From positions 1 to 64,000 of the forward strand of contig DASXLI010000077.1 in NCBI GenBank assembly GCA_036496285.1: a stretch of 64,000 bases of DNA, written 5' to 3'. The notes under the pieces were generated by a model that did not search any database, had not been told where the DNA came from, and saw only the letters and a program-made list of their open reading frames with translations. This stretch comes from DP-19 sp036496285 (GTDB taxonomy: Bacteria; Desulfobacterota; Binatia; UTPRO1). The position numbers and the translations under genes are program-made. Shown piece by piece: positions 16,286 through 25,857 of this stretch (position 1 is its first letter; every line of letters begins with the position of its first letter).

Positions 16286-17014
16286 TCAGAGCCGGAATTG
16301 CTCGCCGAGATAGAGCTCGCGCGCTTGGCGGCTCTCGGCGATGTGGGCCGGCACCCCCTCCTCAAGAATCGCGCCCTCGTTCAGGATGTAGGCGCGGTCG
16401 CAAATGCCGAGCGTTTCGCGGACGTTGTGGTCGGTGATCAGGACGCCGATGCCGCGCTCCTTGAGCTGCTGCACGATGTTCTGGATGTCGAGCACTGCGA
16501 TCGGGTCGATGCCCGCGAACGGCTCGTCGAGCAGCATGAACGCGGGCGAGATCACGAGCGCACGGGTGATCTCCAGCCGTCGCCGCTCCCCGCCGGAGAG
16601 CGAGAACGCCTTGTTCTTGGCCAAATGTGCGATGCTCAGCTCCTCCAGAAGCTCACCCAACCGTACCTGACGCTCTTCGGCAGAAATCGGCAGAGTCTCA
16701 AGGATCGCGAGAATGTTCTCCTCGACGGTCAGCTTGCGGAAGATCGACGGCTCCTGGGGCAGATAGCTGATTCCCGCCCGGGCACGCTGGTACATGGGGA
16801 GGTCGGTGACGTCGGCGCCGTCGAGGGTGACCCGCCCCCCGTCGGGCCGGAGGAGCCCGACGATGATGTAGAAGCTCGTCGTCTTGCCGGCGCCGTTCGG
16901 ACCGAGGAGGCCGACGATCTCGCCCGCCTTGATCGAGACCGAGACGTCACGCAGGACGCGGCGGCCGCCGAACGATTTGTCCAGCCCCTCCGCCATGAGG
17001 ACGCTCTCGCCCAT
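16286..17014 (-). CDS. lptB: LPS export ABC transporter ATPase LptB
   Basis: A 242-aa ABC ATPase. Walker A is GPNGAGKT (38-45), the signature is LSGGERRRLEI, and Walker B is FMLLDEPFAGIDP, followed by HNVRETL. It is the motor of the LptB2FGC complex that extracts LPS from the inner membrane. It follows lptA by 3 bp; lptF and lptG are not in the window. Confidence 0.96.
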   Translation of the reverse strand: MGESVLMAEGLDKSFGGRRVLRDVSVSIKAGEIVGLLGPNGAGKTTSFYIIVGLLRPDGGRVTLDGADVTDLPMYQRARAGISYLPQEPSIFRKLTVEENILAILETLPISAEERQVRLGELLEELSIAHLAKNKAFSLSGGERRRLEITRALVISPAFMLLDEPFAGIDPIAVLDIQNIVQQLKERGIGVLITDHNVRETLGICDRAYILNEGAILEEGVPAHIAESRQARELYLGEQFRL

Positions 17015-17017
17015 CCC

Positions 17018-17785
17018 TCAGTGCGCTCCTTCGCCGACCTGCAGCGCGGGCGACGCCGCGGCATGGGGCGTGAGCACGGCGCCCGGCGAGCTCGATGCGT
17101 CGGTCTTGGGATAGAAGACGGCGCTCACCCGCGAGTTCGAGCCGCCCTCGACGACGCTCCGCTGGTCCTGCAGGTAGACGACGATGCGGTCGCCGGCGAC
17201 CTGGTTCTGCCCCTCGTGGAGCACGGCGTGGTCGCTCAGCACGATCGTCTGCGACGCCTGATCGAACACGGCGTGGCGGCCCTCGGCGACGCGGTCGCCG
17301 CGCTGCATGCGCACGTGGCCCTCGGCGATGACCTGCTTGATCTTGTCGGTGTCGGTCGCGCCGCCCTTCGACGCGCTCGCACGCGGTGAGGACGACGGCA
17401 CGGGGGACGGGGCGCCTGCCGGCGACGCACCGGGCCTGGGCGACGCCTGCACCGCCGTGCGGTCGTAGGTGATCACGAGCGTGTCGCTGGTGAGCGTCGC
17501 GTCGCCCTGCACGACCTTCACGTTGCCGGAGTAGGTCAGCACGCTGCCCTTGTAATCGAGCTCCATCCCGTCGGCGGTGATGTTGATCGGCTCCTTGTTC
17601 GAGCCGAGGGAGAGGTTCTGGAAGAGATCCATCTGATCGGGGGGACCGGACGGCGTGCCGGGTGCGGCGGTCGCGGCGCCCGCAGCGTGCTGCTTCTTGG
17701 CCGCGGCGACCACGGGCCACGCGAGGAGCGCGAACACGCCCAGCACGCCGATGACGAGGAGTGCCCCGTCACAGCGCCCCCGCAC
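17018..17785 (-). CDS. lptA: LptA, periplasmic LPS bridge protein with internal low-complexity insert
   Basis: A 255-aa protein with an N-terminal signal/anchor (residues 9-28) and an OstA beta-jellyroll (ITADGMELDYKGSVLTYSGN, later VIAEGHVRMQRGDRVAEG). LptA oligomers bridge LptC to LptD across the periplasm. A Pro/Ala/Ser-rich stretch of about 40 residues (from about residue 113; SPRPGASPAGAPSP) splits the jellyroll, which is atypical. The start is a GTG at 17785 overlapping the lptC end by 17 bp. Confidence 0.88.
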   Translation of the reverse strand: MRGRCDGALLVIGVLGVFALLAWPVVAAAKKQHAAGAATAAPGTPSGPPDQMDLFQNLSLGSNKEPINITADGMELDYKGSVLTYSGNVKVVQGDATLTSDTLVITYDRTAVQASPRPGASPAGAPSPVPSSSPRASASKGGATDTDKIKQVIAEGHVRMQRGDRVAEGRHAVFDQASQTIVLSDHAVLHEGQNQVAGDRIVVYLQDQRSVVEGGSNSRVSAVFYPKTDASSSPGAVLTPHAAASPALQVGEGAH

Positions 17786-18392
17786 CAGCCGCCTCCCCCC
17801 GCTTCAGCACCGTCTGGACGTTGCCGTCGAGATGGAAACGCTGCGCCTCCATCTCGACCGTCATGTGCCCCCCGTTGATGGCGAGGCCGTTGCCGAGGAT
17901 CGTCACCGCCGCCGGTGACACGACCGTGTCGGAGGAGCGTTCGTAGACGGCCCGGTCGGTCTTCACGACGTAATCCTTGAAATGCACCTCGATGTTGCCC
18001 TCGAGCTCGGCGCGATCCATGTCACGCCCGGAGAGGAACAGGGTCCCCTTCTCCCCCCGCACCGAGACGACGCTCTGGTCCCCCTTCAGGTAGAATCTGA
18101 CCTCGGGCGCCTGCACCGCAACCTCTTGCTCCTCCTCGAAATACTGCGCCTCCTTGGCCGCGACCTCCCAGGCCTTGCGGTCGCCCTCCATCTTGACGCG
18201 GCGGAAGTTCTGGATGCGCTGCGCCGCCTGGGGAAGGAAGTCGAGCTGGGCGCTGCGGATGCCCCGCAGGTGCTGCTGCCATTGGCTCCGCGCGAGCTGG
18301 ATGCCGAGCCCCGTGAGCAGGACGGCCAGTGCGAGCCCGAGCCCCCACCGTGCCCGCTGGCGCAGGGAGAGCGCCCGAACGTCGAATGGCAT
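17769..18392 (-). CDS. lptC: LptC, LPS export periplasmic protein
   Basis: A 207-aa protein with one N-terminal membrane segment (about 17-34) and a periplasmic LptC/YrbK domain (RVKMEGDRKAWEVAAKEAQYF, then GNIEVHFKDYVVKTDRAVYE). It passes LPS from LptBFG to LptA. It lies between kdsC and lptA. The 77-bp gap before it is AT-richer than its surroundings and could hold an internal promoter. Confidence 0.9.
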   Translation of the reverse strand: MPFDVRALSLRQRARWGLGLALAVLLTGLGIQLARSQWQQHLRGIRSAQLDFLPQAAQRIQNFRRVKMEGDRKAWEVAAKEAQYFEEEQEVAVQAPEVRFYLKGDQSVVSVRGEKGTLFLSGRDMDRAELEGNIEVHFKDYVVKTDRAVYERSSDTVVSPAAVTILGNGLAINGGHMTVEMEAQRFHLDGNVQTVLKRGEAAGAGAL

Positions 18393-18469
18393 GCAAAAGC
18401 AATACCATCGAGGTTGCTAGTAGTAAACCCGTGAAATCGGACGGCTTGATGCGGAAATCGGGACGCTCC

Positions 18470-19039
18470 CTAGCGCATGCTCTCACCGACGACGCTCGCC
18501 CACTTGCCCTGGGCGCGGAGGATCAGCTCCGCGACCTCACGCACCGCGCCAGCACCGCCACGCGCCGCGGTCACCAGATGCACGTGGCCGGCCAGGCCCC
18601 GGGCCCCATCCGCCACGGTCACGGCGAGCCCGGCGAGCGCCAGGAGCGGTTGGTCCAGCAGGTCGTCGCCGACGAAGCCCAGCTCGGCGGGCGCAATCCG
18701 CCAGCGCCGGCAGAGACGCCGGCCCGCCGACGCCACCGTCGCCCCACGCTCGACGATCGTCTCGACCCCGAGCCGGCGTGCCAGGGGGGCGACCGCGGCG
18801 CGGCGCTCCGCGAGTAGCGCCACCCGCACCCCGGCCCGCGCGAGCAGAGCGAGCGCCGTCGCGTCGCGCAGCGACAGCTCCCGCAGGAGCCGCCCGTGAG
18901 GATCGACGAGCACGCGGTCGGCGGTGAGCACGCCGTCGACGTCGAAGAGCACCGCGCGCACGCGCCGCGCCCGCGCGGCGACGTCCGGCGCGAGCGCGCG
19001 CCGCGCCGTACGCACGGCTCTACGGGCGATGCCGGCCAC
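18470..19039 (-). CDS. kdsC: KDO-8-phosphate phosphatase-like HAD protein (KdsC), with altered motifs
   Basis: A 189-aa C0-type HAD protein in the exact kdsC position of the KDO cluster. Motif I AVLFDVDGVLTADR (Asp33, Asp35) and motif IV GFVGDDLLD (Asp125, Asp126) are intact. The motif II Thr/Ser of the usual ITGR is Ala77 in VALLAERR, and I find no motif III lysine in ERGATVASAGRRL. Normal KdsC hydrolyses KDO-8-phosphate to KDO. The missing residues suggest weak or altered activity. The N-terminal 25 residues are Arg/Ala-rich. Confidence 0.8.
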   Translation of the reverse strand: MAGIARRAVRTARRALAPDVAARARRVRAVLFDVDGVLTADRVLVDPHGRLLRELSLRDATALALLARAGVRVALLAERRAAVAPLARRLGVETIVERGATVASAGRRLCRRWRIAPAELGFVGDDLLDQPLLALAGLAVTVADGARGLAGHVHLVTAARGGAGAVREVAELILRAQGKWASVVGESMR

Positions 19040-19048
19040 GGCCCCCGG

Positions 19049-20098
19049 TCAGACCACGCCGGCGCGCAGCAGGTCGTGCAGGTGCACGACCCCGGCCGGG
19101 CGGCCGTCGCCGTCGACGATGAAAAGCGACGTGATCGCGTGCTGCTCCATGACCGCGACCGCGCGCGCCGCGAGCGCCTCGGCGTCGATCGTCTTCGGCG
19201 GCCCGGTCATGCTCTCGCGCCGCCCCTGCGTCATGAGGTCGCGCGCGATCGCGTGCTGGATGTCCGGCAGACGCTCGAGGGCGCGCCGGATGTTGCCGTC
19301 GGTGATGACGCCGACGAGCACCCCGCGCCGGTCGAGCACGCCGGCGAGGCCGAGCCGCTTCGAGGTCATCTCGACGATCGTGTCCTTGAAGGGTGTGTCC
19401 TCGCGCACGAGCGGCAGCTCGTCACCGCGATGCATCACGTCGCCGACCCGCGTGAGCTTCCGGCCGAGCGTGCCGGCCGGGTGGAGCGCCGCGAAGTCCT
19501 CGGCGCGGAAGCCGCGATGCTCGAGCAGCGCGACCGCGAGCGCGTCGCCGAGCGCGAGCGTGACGGTCGTGCTGGCGGTCGGCGCGAGACCGAGGGGGCA
19601 CGCCTCTTCCGCGACGCTCACGTCGAGCACGACGTCGGCGGCGCGGCCGAGCGTCGAGTCCGCGCGCCCGGTCATGGCGACGAGCGGCATGCCGAGCCGT
19701 TTCACGATCGGGATGAGCTCGAGGATCTCGGCGGTCTCGCCGCTGTTGGAGATCGCGAGCAGCATGTCCTTGCGCTCGACCATGCCGAGATCGCCGTGCA
19801 GCGCCTCGGCCGCGTGCAGGAAGAAGGCCGGGGTGCCGGTCGAGGCGAGGGTCGCGGCGATCTTGCGGCAGACGTGCCCCGACTTCCCCATGCCGGTGAC
19901 GACGACCTTGCCGCCGCACGCGGCGATCAGCTCGATCGCGCGCGCGAAGCCGTCGTCGAGCCGGTCGGCGAGCGCAGTGATCGCCGCCGCCTCGATGCCG
20001 AGCACGCGGCGCGCGTGCACGAGGGTCGCCGCGCCCGCTCCGGACGCCGCGCGGACGCGTTTCGCCGGAACCGCGCGCACCCGCTTCGTCCTGTTCAT
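19049..20098 (-). CDS. kdsD: D-arabinose 5-phosphate isomerase
   Basis: A 349-aa protein. The SIS domain (about 55-200; KVVVTGMGKSGHVCRKIAAT, then ISNSGETAEILELIP) interconverts ribulose 5-phosphate and arabinose 5-phosphate, the first KDO precursor. Two CBS domains (about 225-345) follow. The SIS-CBS-CBS layout is that of KdsD/KpsF. The ATG at 20098 overlaps the kdsA stop (ATGA). The first 20 residues are Arg-rich. Confidence 0.94.
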   Translation of the reverse strand: MNRTKRVRAVPAKRVRAASGAGAATLVHARRVLGIEAAAITALADRLDDGFARAIELIAACGGKVVVTGMGKSGHVCRKIAATLASTGTPAFFLHAAEALHGDLGMVERKDMLLAISNSGETAEILELIPIVKRLGMPLVAMTGRADSTLGRAADVVLDVSVAEEACPLGLAPTASTTVTLALGDALAVALLEHRGFRAEDFAALHPAGTLGRKLTRVGDVMHRGDELPLVREDTPFKDTIVEMTSKRLGLAGVLDRRGVLVGVITDGNIRRALERLPDIQHAIARDLMTQGRRESMTGPPKTIDAEALAARAVAVMEQHAITSLFIVDGDGRPAGVVHLHDLLRAGVV

Positions 20099-20957
20099 GC
20101 TGCGCGCCCCTTCACGACCCGGTCGAGCGCGACCAGCGTCGCGAGGAGCGCCGGCAGATCGGCGAGGCGCAGCGAGTTCGGTCCGTCGCTCAGCGCGCGC
20201 TCGGGATCTTCGTGCACCTCCATGAAGACGCCGGCGACGCCGGCCGCGACGGCCGCGCGGGCGAGCACGGGCACGAACTCGCGCTGCCCGCCCGACGCTC
20301 CGCCGGCGCCGCCGGGAAGCTGGGCGCTATGGGTCGCGTCGAAGACGACCGGGTAGCCGAAGCGCGCCATGATCGCGAGCGCGCGCACGTCGGTCACGAG
20401 GTTGTGGTAGCCGAACGTCGTGCCGCGCTCGGTGACGAGGATCTGATGATTGCCGGTCGCCGCGGCCTTGGCGACGACGTGCTCCATCTCGTCGGGGGCG
20501 AGGAACTGGCCCTTCTTGATGTTGACCGGCTTGCCGCTCGCCGCGACGGCCGCGATGAAATCGCTTTGGCGGCAGAGGAACGCGGGCGTCTGCAGCACGT
20601 CGACGACCGCCGCGACCGCCGCGACCTGCGCCGCGTCGTGCACGTCGGTCAGCACCGGCACGCCGATCTCGCGCCGCACCTCGGCGAGCAGCGCGAGGCC
20701 CTCGTCCATCCCGGGTCCGCGGAACGACGTGCCCGACGTGCGGTTGGCCTTGTCGAAGGAGGCCTTGAAGACGTACGGCACCTGCGCCTGCCGCGCGACG
20801 TCGCGCAGGCGCTCGGCGTGGCGCAGCACCGAGTCGCGGCTCTCGATGACGCACGGGCCGGCGATGAGTGCCAGGGGCAGCGCTGCGCCGAAGGTCACCG
20901 TGCCGACGGTGACGGTGCGCGCGGTCCTCGCCCGGTCGCCGCCCGAAGGCGCCACGG

Positions 20958-20961
<4 letters not shown>
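20095..20961 (-). CDS. kdsA: 3-deoxy-8-phosphooctulonate synthase
   Basis: A 288-aa aldolase-type enzyme condensing phosphoenolpyruvate and arabinose 5-phosphate to KDO-8-phosphate. Landmarks are LIAGPCVIESRD, VLTDVHDAAQV, IKKGQFLAPDEMEHV, TERGTTFGYHNLVTD and FMEVHEDPERALSDG. The Cys in AGPCVIES replaces the Asn of the E. coli enzyme, pointing to the metal-dependent class. The ATG at 20961 overlaps the pyrG stop. Confidence 0.95.
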
Positions 20962-22621
<1,660 letters not shown>

Positions 22622-22625
<4 letters not shown>

Positions 22626-23365
22626 GCTGCGCCCTCCACCAAGTGCCGGACTCGTTCGAGGTCGTCGGGTGTATCCACTTCCGGCCCGGCACTGTCAACG
22701 GAAATCATCTTGATGCGCACGCCGCGCTCCAGCGCGCGCAGCTGCTCGAGCTCCTCGGCGCGCTCCAGACGCCCGCGCGGGGCGGCCGCGAGCGCGAGCA
22801 GAGTCGCACGGCGCCAGGCGTAGAGCCCGATGTGGCGCGACCCGAGCGTCCCCTCGGCCTTGCCGTCGCGCCAGAAGGGCAACGGGCTACGCGAGAAGTA
22901 GAGCGCGAACCCGTCGTCGTCGGTCACGACCTTGACGACGTGCGGACTGCGCCATTCTTGCTCACTGCGGAGCGGCGTCATCATGCTGGTCATGGCGATC
23001 GCCGGGTCGGCGAAGGGCGCGACGCAGGCGGCGAGCGCGCGCGGGTCGATGAGCGGCAGGTCGCCCTGCACGTCGAGGATGACGTCCACGTCGAGCTGTG
23101 CCGCGACGGCCGCCACCCGGTCCGTGCCCGTGGCGTGCGTGCCGGTCATGACGACGTCGCCGCCGAAGCTCCGTACGGCGTCGGCGATGCGCGCATCGTC
23201 GGTCGCGACCAGGGTGCGATCGATGCCCTCCGCCTGCGCCGTGCGCGCGTAGACGTGCGCGATCATCGGCTTTCCGCCGATCGCGGCGAGCGCCTTCCCC
23301 GGCAGCCGCGTCGAGTCGTAGCGGGCCGGAATGACGGCGACGGTGCGTGGACGGTACGTGGACAC
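22622..23365 (-). CDS. kdsB: CMP-KDO synthetase (3-deoxy-manno-octulosonate cytidylyltransferase)
   Basis: A 247-aa nucleotidyltransferase activating KDO with CTP. It has VAVIPARYDSTRLPGKALA at the N-terminus, LVATDDARIADAV, and DVILDVQGDLPLIDP. I chose the GTG at 23365 because a GGGGGAG ribosome site (23375-23381) is 9 nt upstream and the length matches the family; the longer open frame upstream lacks family sequence. It is the first gene after the operon promoter. Confidence 0.93.
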
Positions 23366-23438
23366 AACGGCGCGCTCCCCCAAAACGAAAAACCGTGGGC
23401 GCCGGCCGGCCCATGCCGACCCACGACCACGGGGCTTC

Positions 23439-23467
23439 CTTATACGGCCGGCTCCGCCGACCGTCAA
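23439..23467 (-). promoter_or_regulatory. Promoter of the kdsB-pyrG-kdsA-... operon
   Basis: Minus-strand TTGACG (23462-23467) and TATAAG (23439-23444) with a 17-bp spacer match 5/6 at both boxes. The predicted leader is about 65 nt. The following genes down to lptC are tightly packed, so this likely drives most of the envelope block. Confidence 0.6.
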
Positions 23468-23587
23468 AGCGCCGCCGAGCCGGGCGGCGTATCTGCGTGA
23501 TCCCGCTCATACGGCGGCGGCTCAGCCATCGGATCGGACGAAAGAAACCCGTTGAGCGGGCCCTCCAGGCCGGCATAGGTCTCGGCC

Positions 23588-24358
23588 GTGGGCGGCATCC
23601 TCGACGAGTTGATCCGCAAGAGCCCCGAGCTCCAGTGGGCATGCATCGTCATCATGGTGTGCCTGCCCGTCGAGATGCTCCTCGGTACCGGGCACAAGGT
23701 CTCCTGGGCGGAGCGTGCCGGCAACCTCGGGGCGATGCTCGTCAACTTCGTGGCCGGGGTCGCGCTGGTGTCGTTGGTGCTTCGCCCGTCATTCAGCGAG
23801 CGGTTGCTCGACTACCCCGACACCCCGCGCTGGGCGGTGCTCGGCAATCCCGTCCTGTACGCGGTCGTCGTGCTCTTTCTCGTCGACGGCCTCTACTACG
23901 TCTATCACCGGCTGCAGCACACGGTGCCGCTGCTGTGGCACATCCACAAGCTCCACCACACGGATCCCGCCGTGAACATCACGACCGCGCGGCGCACCCA
24001 CTTCCTCGAGCGCCCGATCCAACTGATCTTCCTGGTCGTGCCGGTCCTGTGGCTGCTCGGGGGCAACGACGACGGCTTCGTGTGGATGGCCATCCTCGGT
24101 CCGGGCTTCCTCTACTTCACCCACCTCGACGCGCGGGTGCCGCTCGGGCCGCTGACTGCGGTCGTGGTCGGACCGCAGTACCACCGCATCCATCACGCCT
24201 GCATTGCGGATACCGAGCACGCGAACTTCGCCCAGGCGTTCCCCCTCTTCGACATCCTCGGCGGCACCTACCAGCGGCCGGCGCACGGCGAGTACCCGAC
24301 GACGGGAGTCGCCGGGTGCGACACCGCCGCATCGCGCTGGCGGCCGCTCCTCTGGTAG
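23588..24358 (+). CDS. Sterol desaturase / fatty acid hydroxylase family membrane protein
   Basis: A 256-aa membrane di-iron protein. The three histidine clusters of the family are present: YHRLQH, HIHKLHHT and YHRIHHA, with a fourth region near GPQYHR. Four or so hydrophobic segments are seen (about 20-40, 45-65, 95-115, 150-185). Members hydroxylate or desaturate sterols, fatty acids or carotenoids using O2, or cleave ether lipids; the substrate is unknown here. The GTG start at 23588 lies divergent from the kdsB promoter. Confidence 0.83.
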   Translation: MGGILDELIRKSPELQWACIVIMVCLPVEMLLGTGHKVSWAERAGNLGAMLVNFVAGVALVSLVLRPSFSERLLDYPDTPRWAVLGNPVLYAVVVLFLVDGLYYVYHRLQHTVPLLWHIHKLHHTDPAVNITTARRTHFLERPIQLIFLVVPVLWLLGGNDDGFVWMAILGPGFLYFTHLDARVPLGPLTAVVVGPQYHRIHHACIADTEHANFAQAFPLFDILGGTYQRPAHGEYPTTGVAGCDTAASRWRPLLW

Positions 24359-24435
24359 CGGGGCGTCCCGGTCCCCGACGTGCAATCTCCCCGCGCGTTG
24401 GTTAAACGGAACGTCATTCCGGAGGAGGAGCCGAC

Positions 24436-25824
24436 ATGCCCGACAATGCGACGCGGAGCGAGCGCGACTCGATGGGGGAGATGCAGGTGCCGAAGGACGC
24501 CTTGTACGGCGCCTCCACGCAGCGCGCGGTCGAGAACTTCCCGATCAGCGGCTACCGCTTTCCGCGCCGCTTCATCCACGCTCTCGGCTTGATCAAGGGC
24601 GCCGCGGCGCGCGCCAATCAGGAGCTCGGCCTCCTGCCACCGGAGATCGCCGGCGCCATCCAGGCTGCGGCCGACGAGGTCGTGCAGGGCACGCGCGACG
24701 CGGAGTTCGTGCTCGACGTCTTCCAGACCGGCTCGGGCACGTCGACCAACATGAACGCGAACGAGGTCATCGCGACGCTCGCATCGGCGCGCCTCAAGGC
24801 CAAGGTCCACCCGAACGACCACGTCAACATGAGCCAGTCGTCGAACGACGTGATTCCGACCGCGATGCACGTCGCCGCGCGCGCGGCGGTGGAAGAAGAT
24901 CTGGTGCCGGCGCTCGGCACCCTGCACGCCGCGCTGGCACGCAAGGCGGGCGAGTTCGATCCGGTCGTGAAGATCGGACGCACGCACCTGCAGGACGCGA
25001 CGCCGATCCGGCTCGGGCAGGAGTTCGGCGGCTACGCGCGCCAGGTCGAGCTTGCGCTCGCGCGGGCGCGCGAGGCCGCGCGCGGACTCGAGGAGCTGGC
25101 GCTCGGCGGCACCGCGGTCGGCACCGGCATCAACGCGCACCCGAAGTTCGCGCCACGCGTCGCGGCGATCCTCGCGGAACGCACCGGCCTCCCCTTCCGC
25201 GAGGCCGAGAACCACTTCGAGGCGCAGGGCGCGAAGGACGCGGTCGTGCAGCTCTCCGGCACGCTGAAGACCGCCGCCGTGGGCCTCATGAAGATCGCCA
25301 ACGATCTTCGCTGGCTCGGCTCGGGGCCACGCTGCGGCTTCGGCGAGATCAACCTTCCCGCCACTCAGCCCGGCTCGTCGATCATGCCGGGCAAGGTGAA
25401 CCCGGTGATGGCGGAGGCCGTGCTGCAGATGGCCGCGTTCGTCATCGGCGCCGACGCGACCGTTACGATCTGCGGCCAGGCGGGCAACTTCGAGCTGAAC
25501 GTGATGATGCCGGTGATGGCGCTCCAGGTCCTGGAGAGCATCCGCATCATGGCGAACGCGGTGCGCGTCTTCAGCGACCGCTGCGTCGCGGGCATCACCG
25601 CCAACGCCGAGCGCTGCAGCTCGCAGATCGAGCAGAGCCTCGCGATGTGCACCGCGCTCGCGCCGGTGATCGGCTACGACGCCGCGGCGGCGATCGCCAA
25701 GGAGTCGTTCGCCACGGGGAAGACGGTACGGGAGATCGCGCGGGCGAAGAAGGTCCTGCCGGACGACGCGCTGACCCGCATCCTCGATCCGCTGCGCCAG
25801 ACGGAGCCCGGCATCCCCGAGTGA
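24436..25824 (+). CDS. fumC: Class II fumarate hydratase
   Basis: A 462-aa iron-independent fumarase of the TCA cycle. It shows TGSGTSTNMNANEVI, NMSQSSNDVIPTAMHV, IGRTHLQDATPI and the superfamily signature GSSIMPGKVNP. A GGAGGAGG ribosome site precedes the ATG. It converges on the fused MFS-spermidine synthase gene, 33 bp away. Confidence 0.95.
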   Translation: MPDNATRSERDSMGEMQVPKDALYGASTQRAVENFPISGYRFPRRFIHALGLIKGAAARANQELGLLPPEIAGAIQAAADEVVQGTRDAEFVLDVFQTGSGTSTNMNANEVIATLASARLKAKVHPNDHVNMSQSSNDVIPTAMHVAARAAVEEDLVPALGTLHAALARKAGEFDPVVKIGRTHLQDATPIRLGQEFGGYARQVELALARAREAARGLEELALGGTAVGTGINAHPKFAPRVAAILAERTGLPFREAENHFEAQGAKDAVVQLSGTLKTAAVGLMKIANDLRWLGSGPRCGFGEINLPATQPGSSIMPGKVNPVMAEAVLQMAAFVIGADATVTICGQAGNFELNVMMPVMALQVLESIRIMANAVRVFSDRCVAGITANAERCSSQIEQSLAMCTALAPVIGYDAAAAIAKESFATGKTVREIARAKKVLPDDALTRILDPLRQTEPGIPE

Positions 25825-25857
25825 GTGCCGCTGAGCCGCGCGGCGTGCGCGCGTCGC

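Noticed and set aside
15068..17389. 773-codon plus-strand frame opposite rpoN, lptB and lptA
   Set aside because: Shadow frame; both strands cannot be coding here, and the minus strand holds three conserved genes.
18393..18469. Internal promoter before lptC
   Set aside because: The gap is AT-richer, but the best pair (TTTACT and TATTGC, 17 bp apart) is weak; it is noted, not called.
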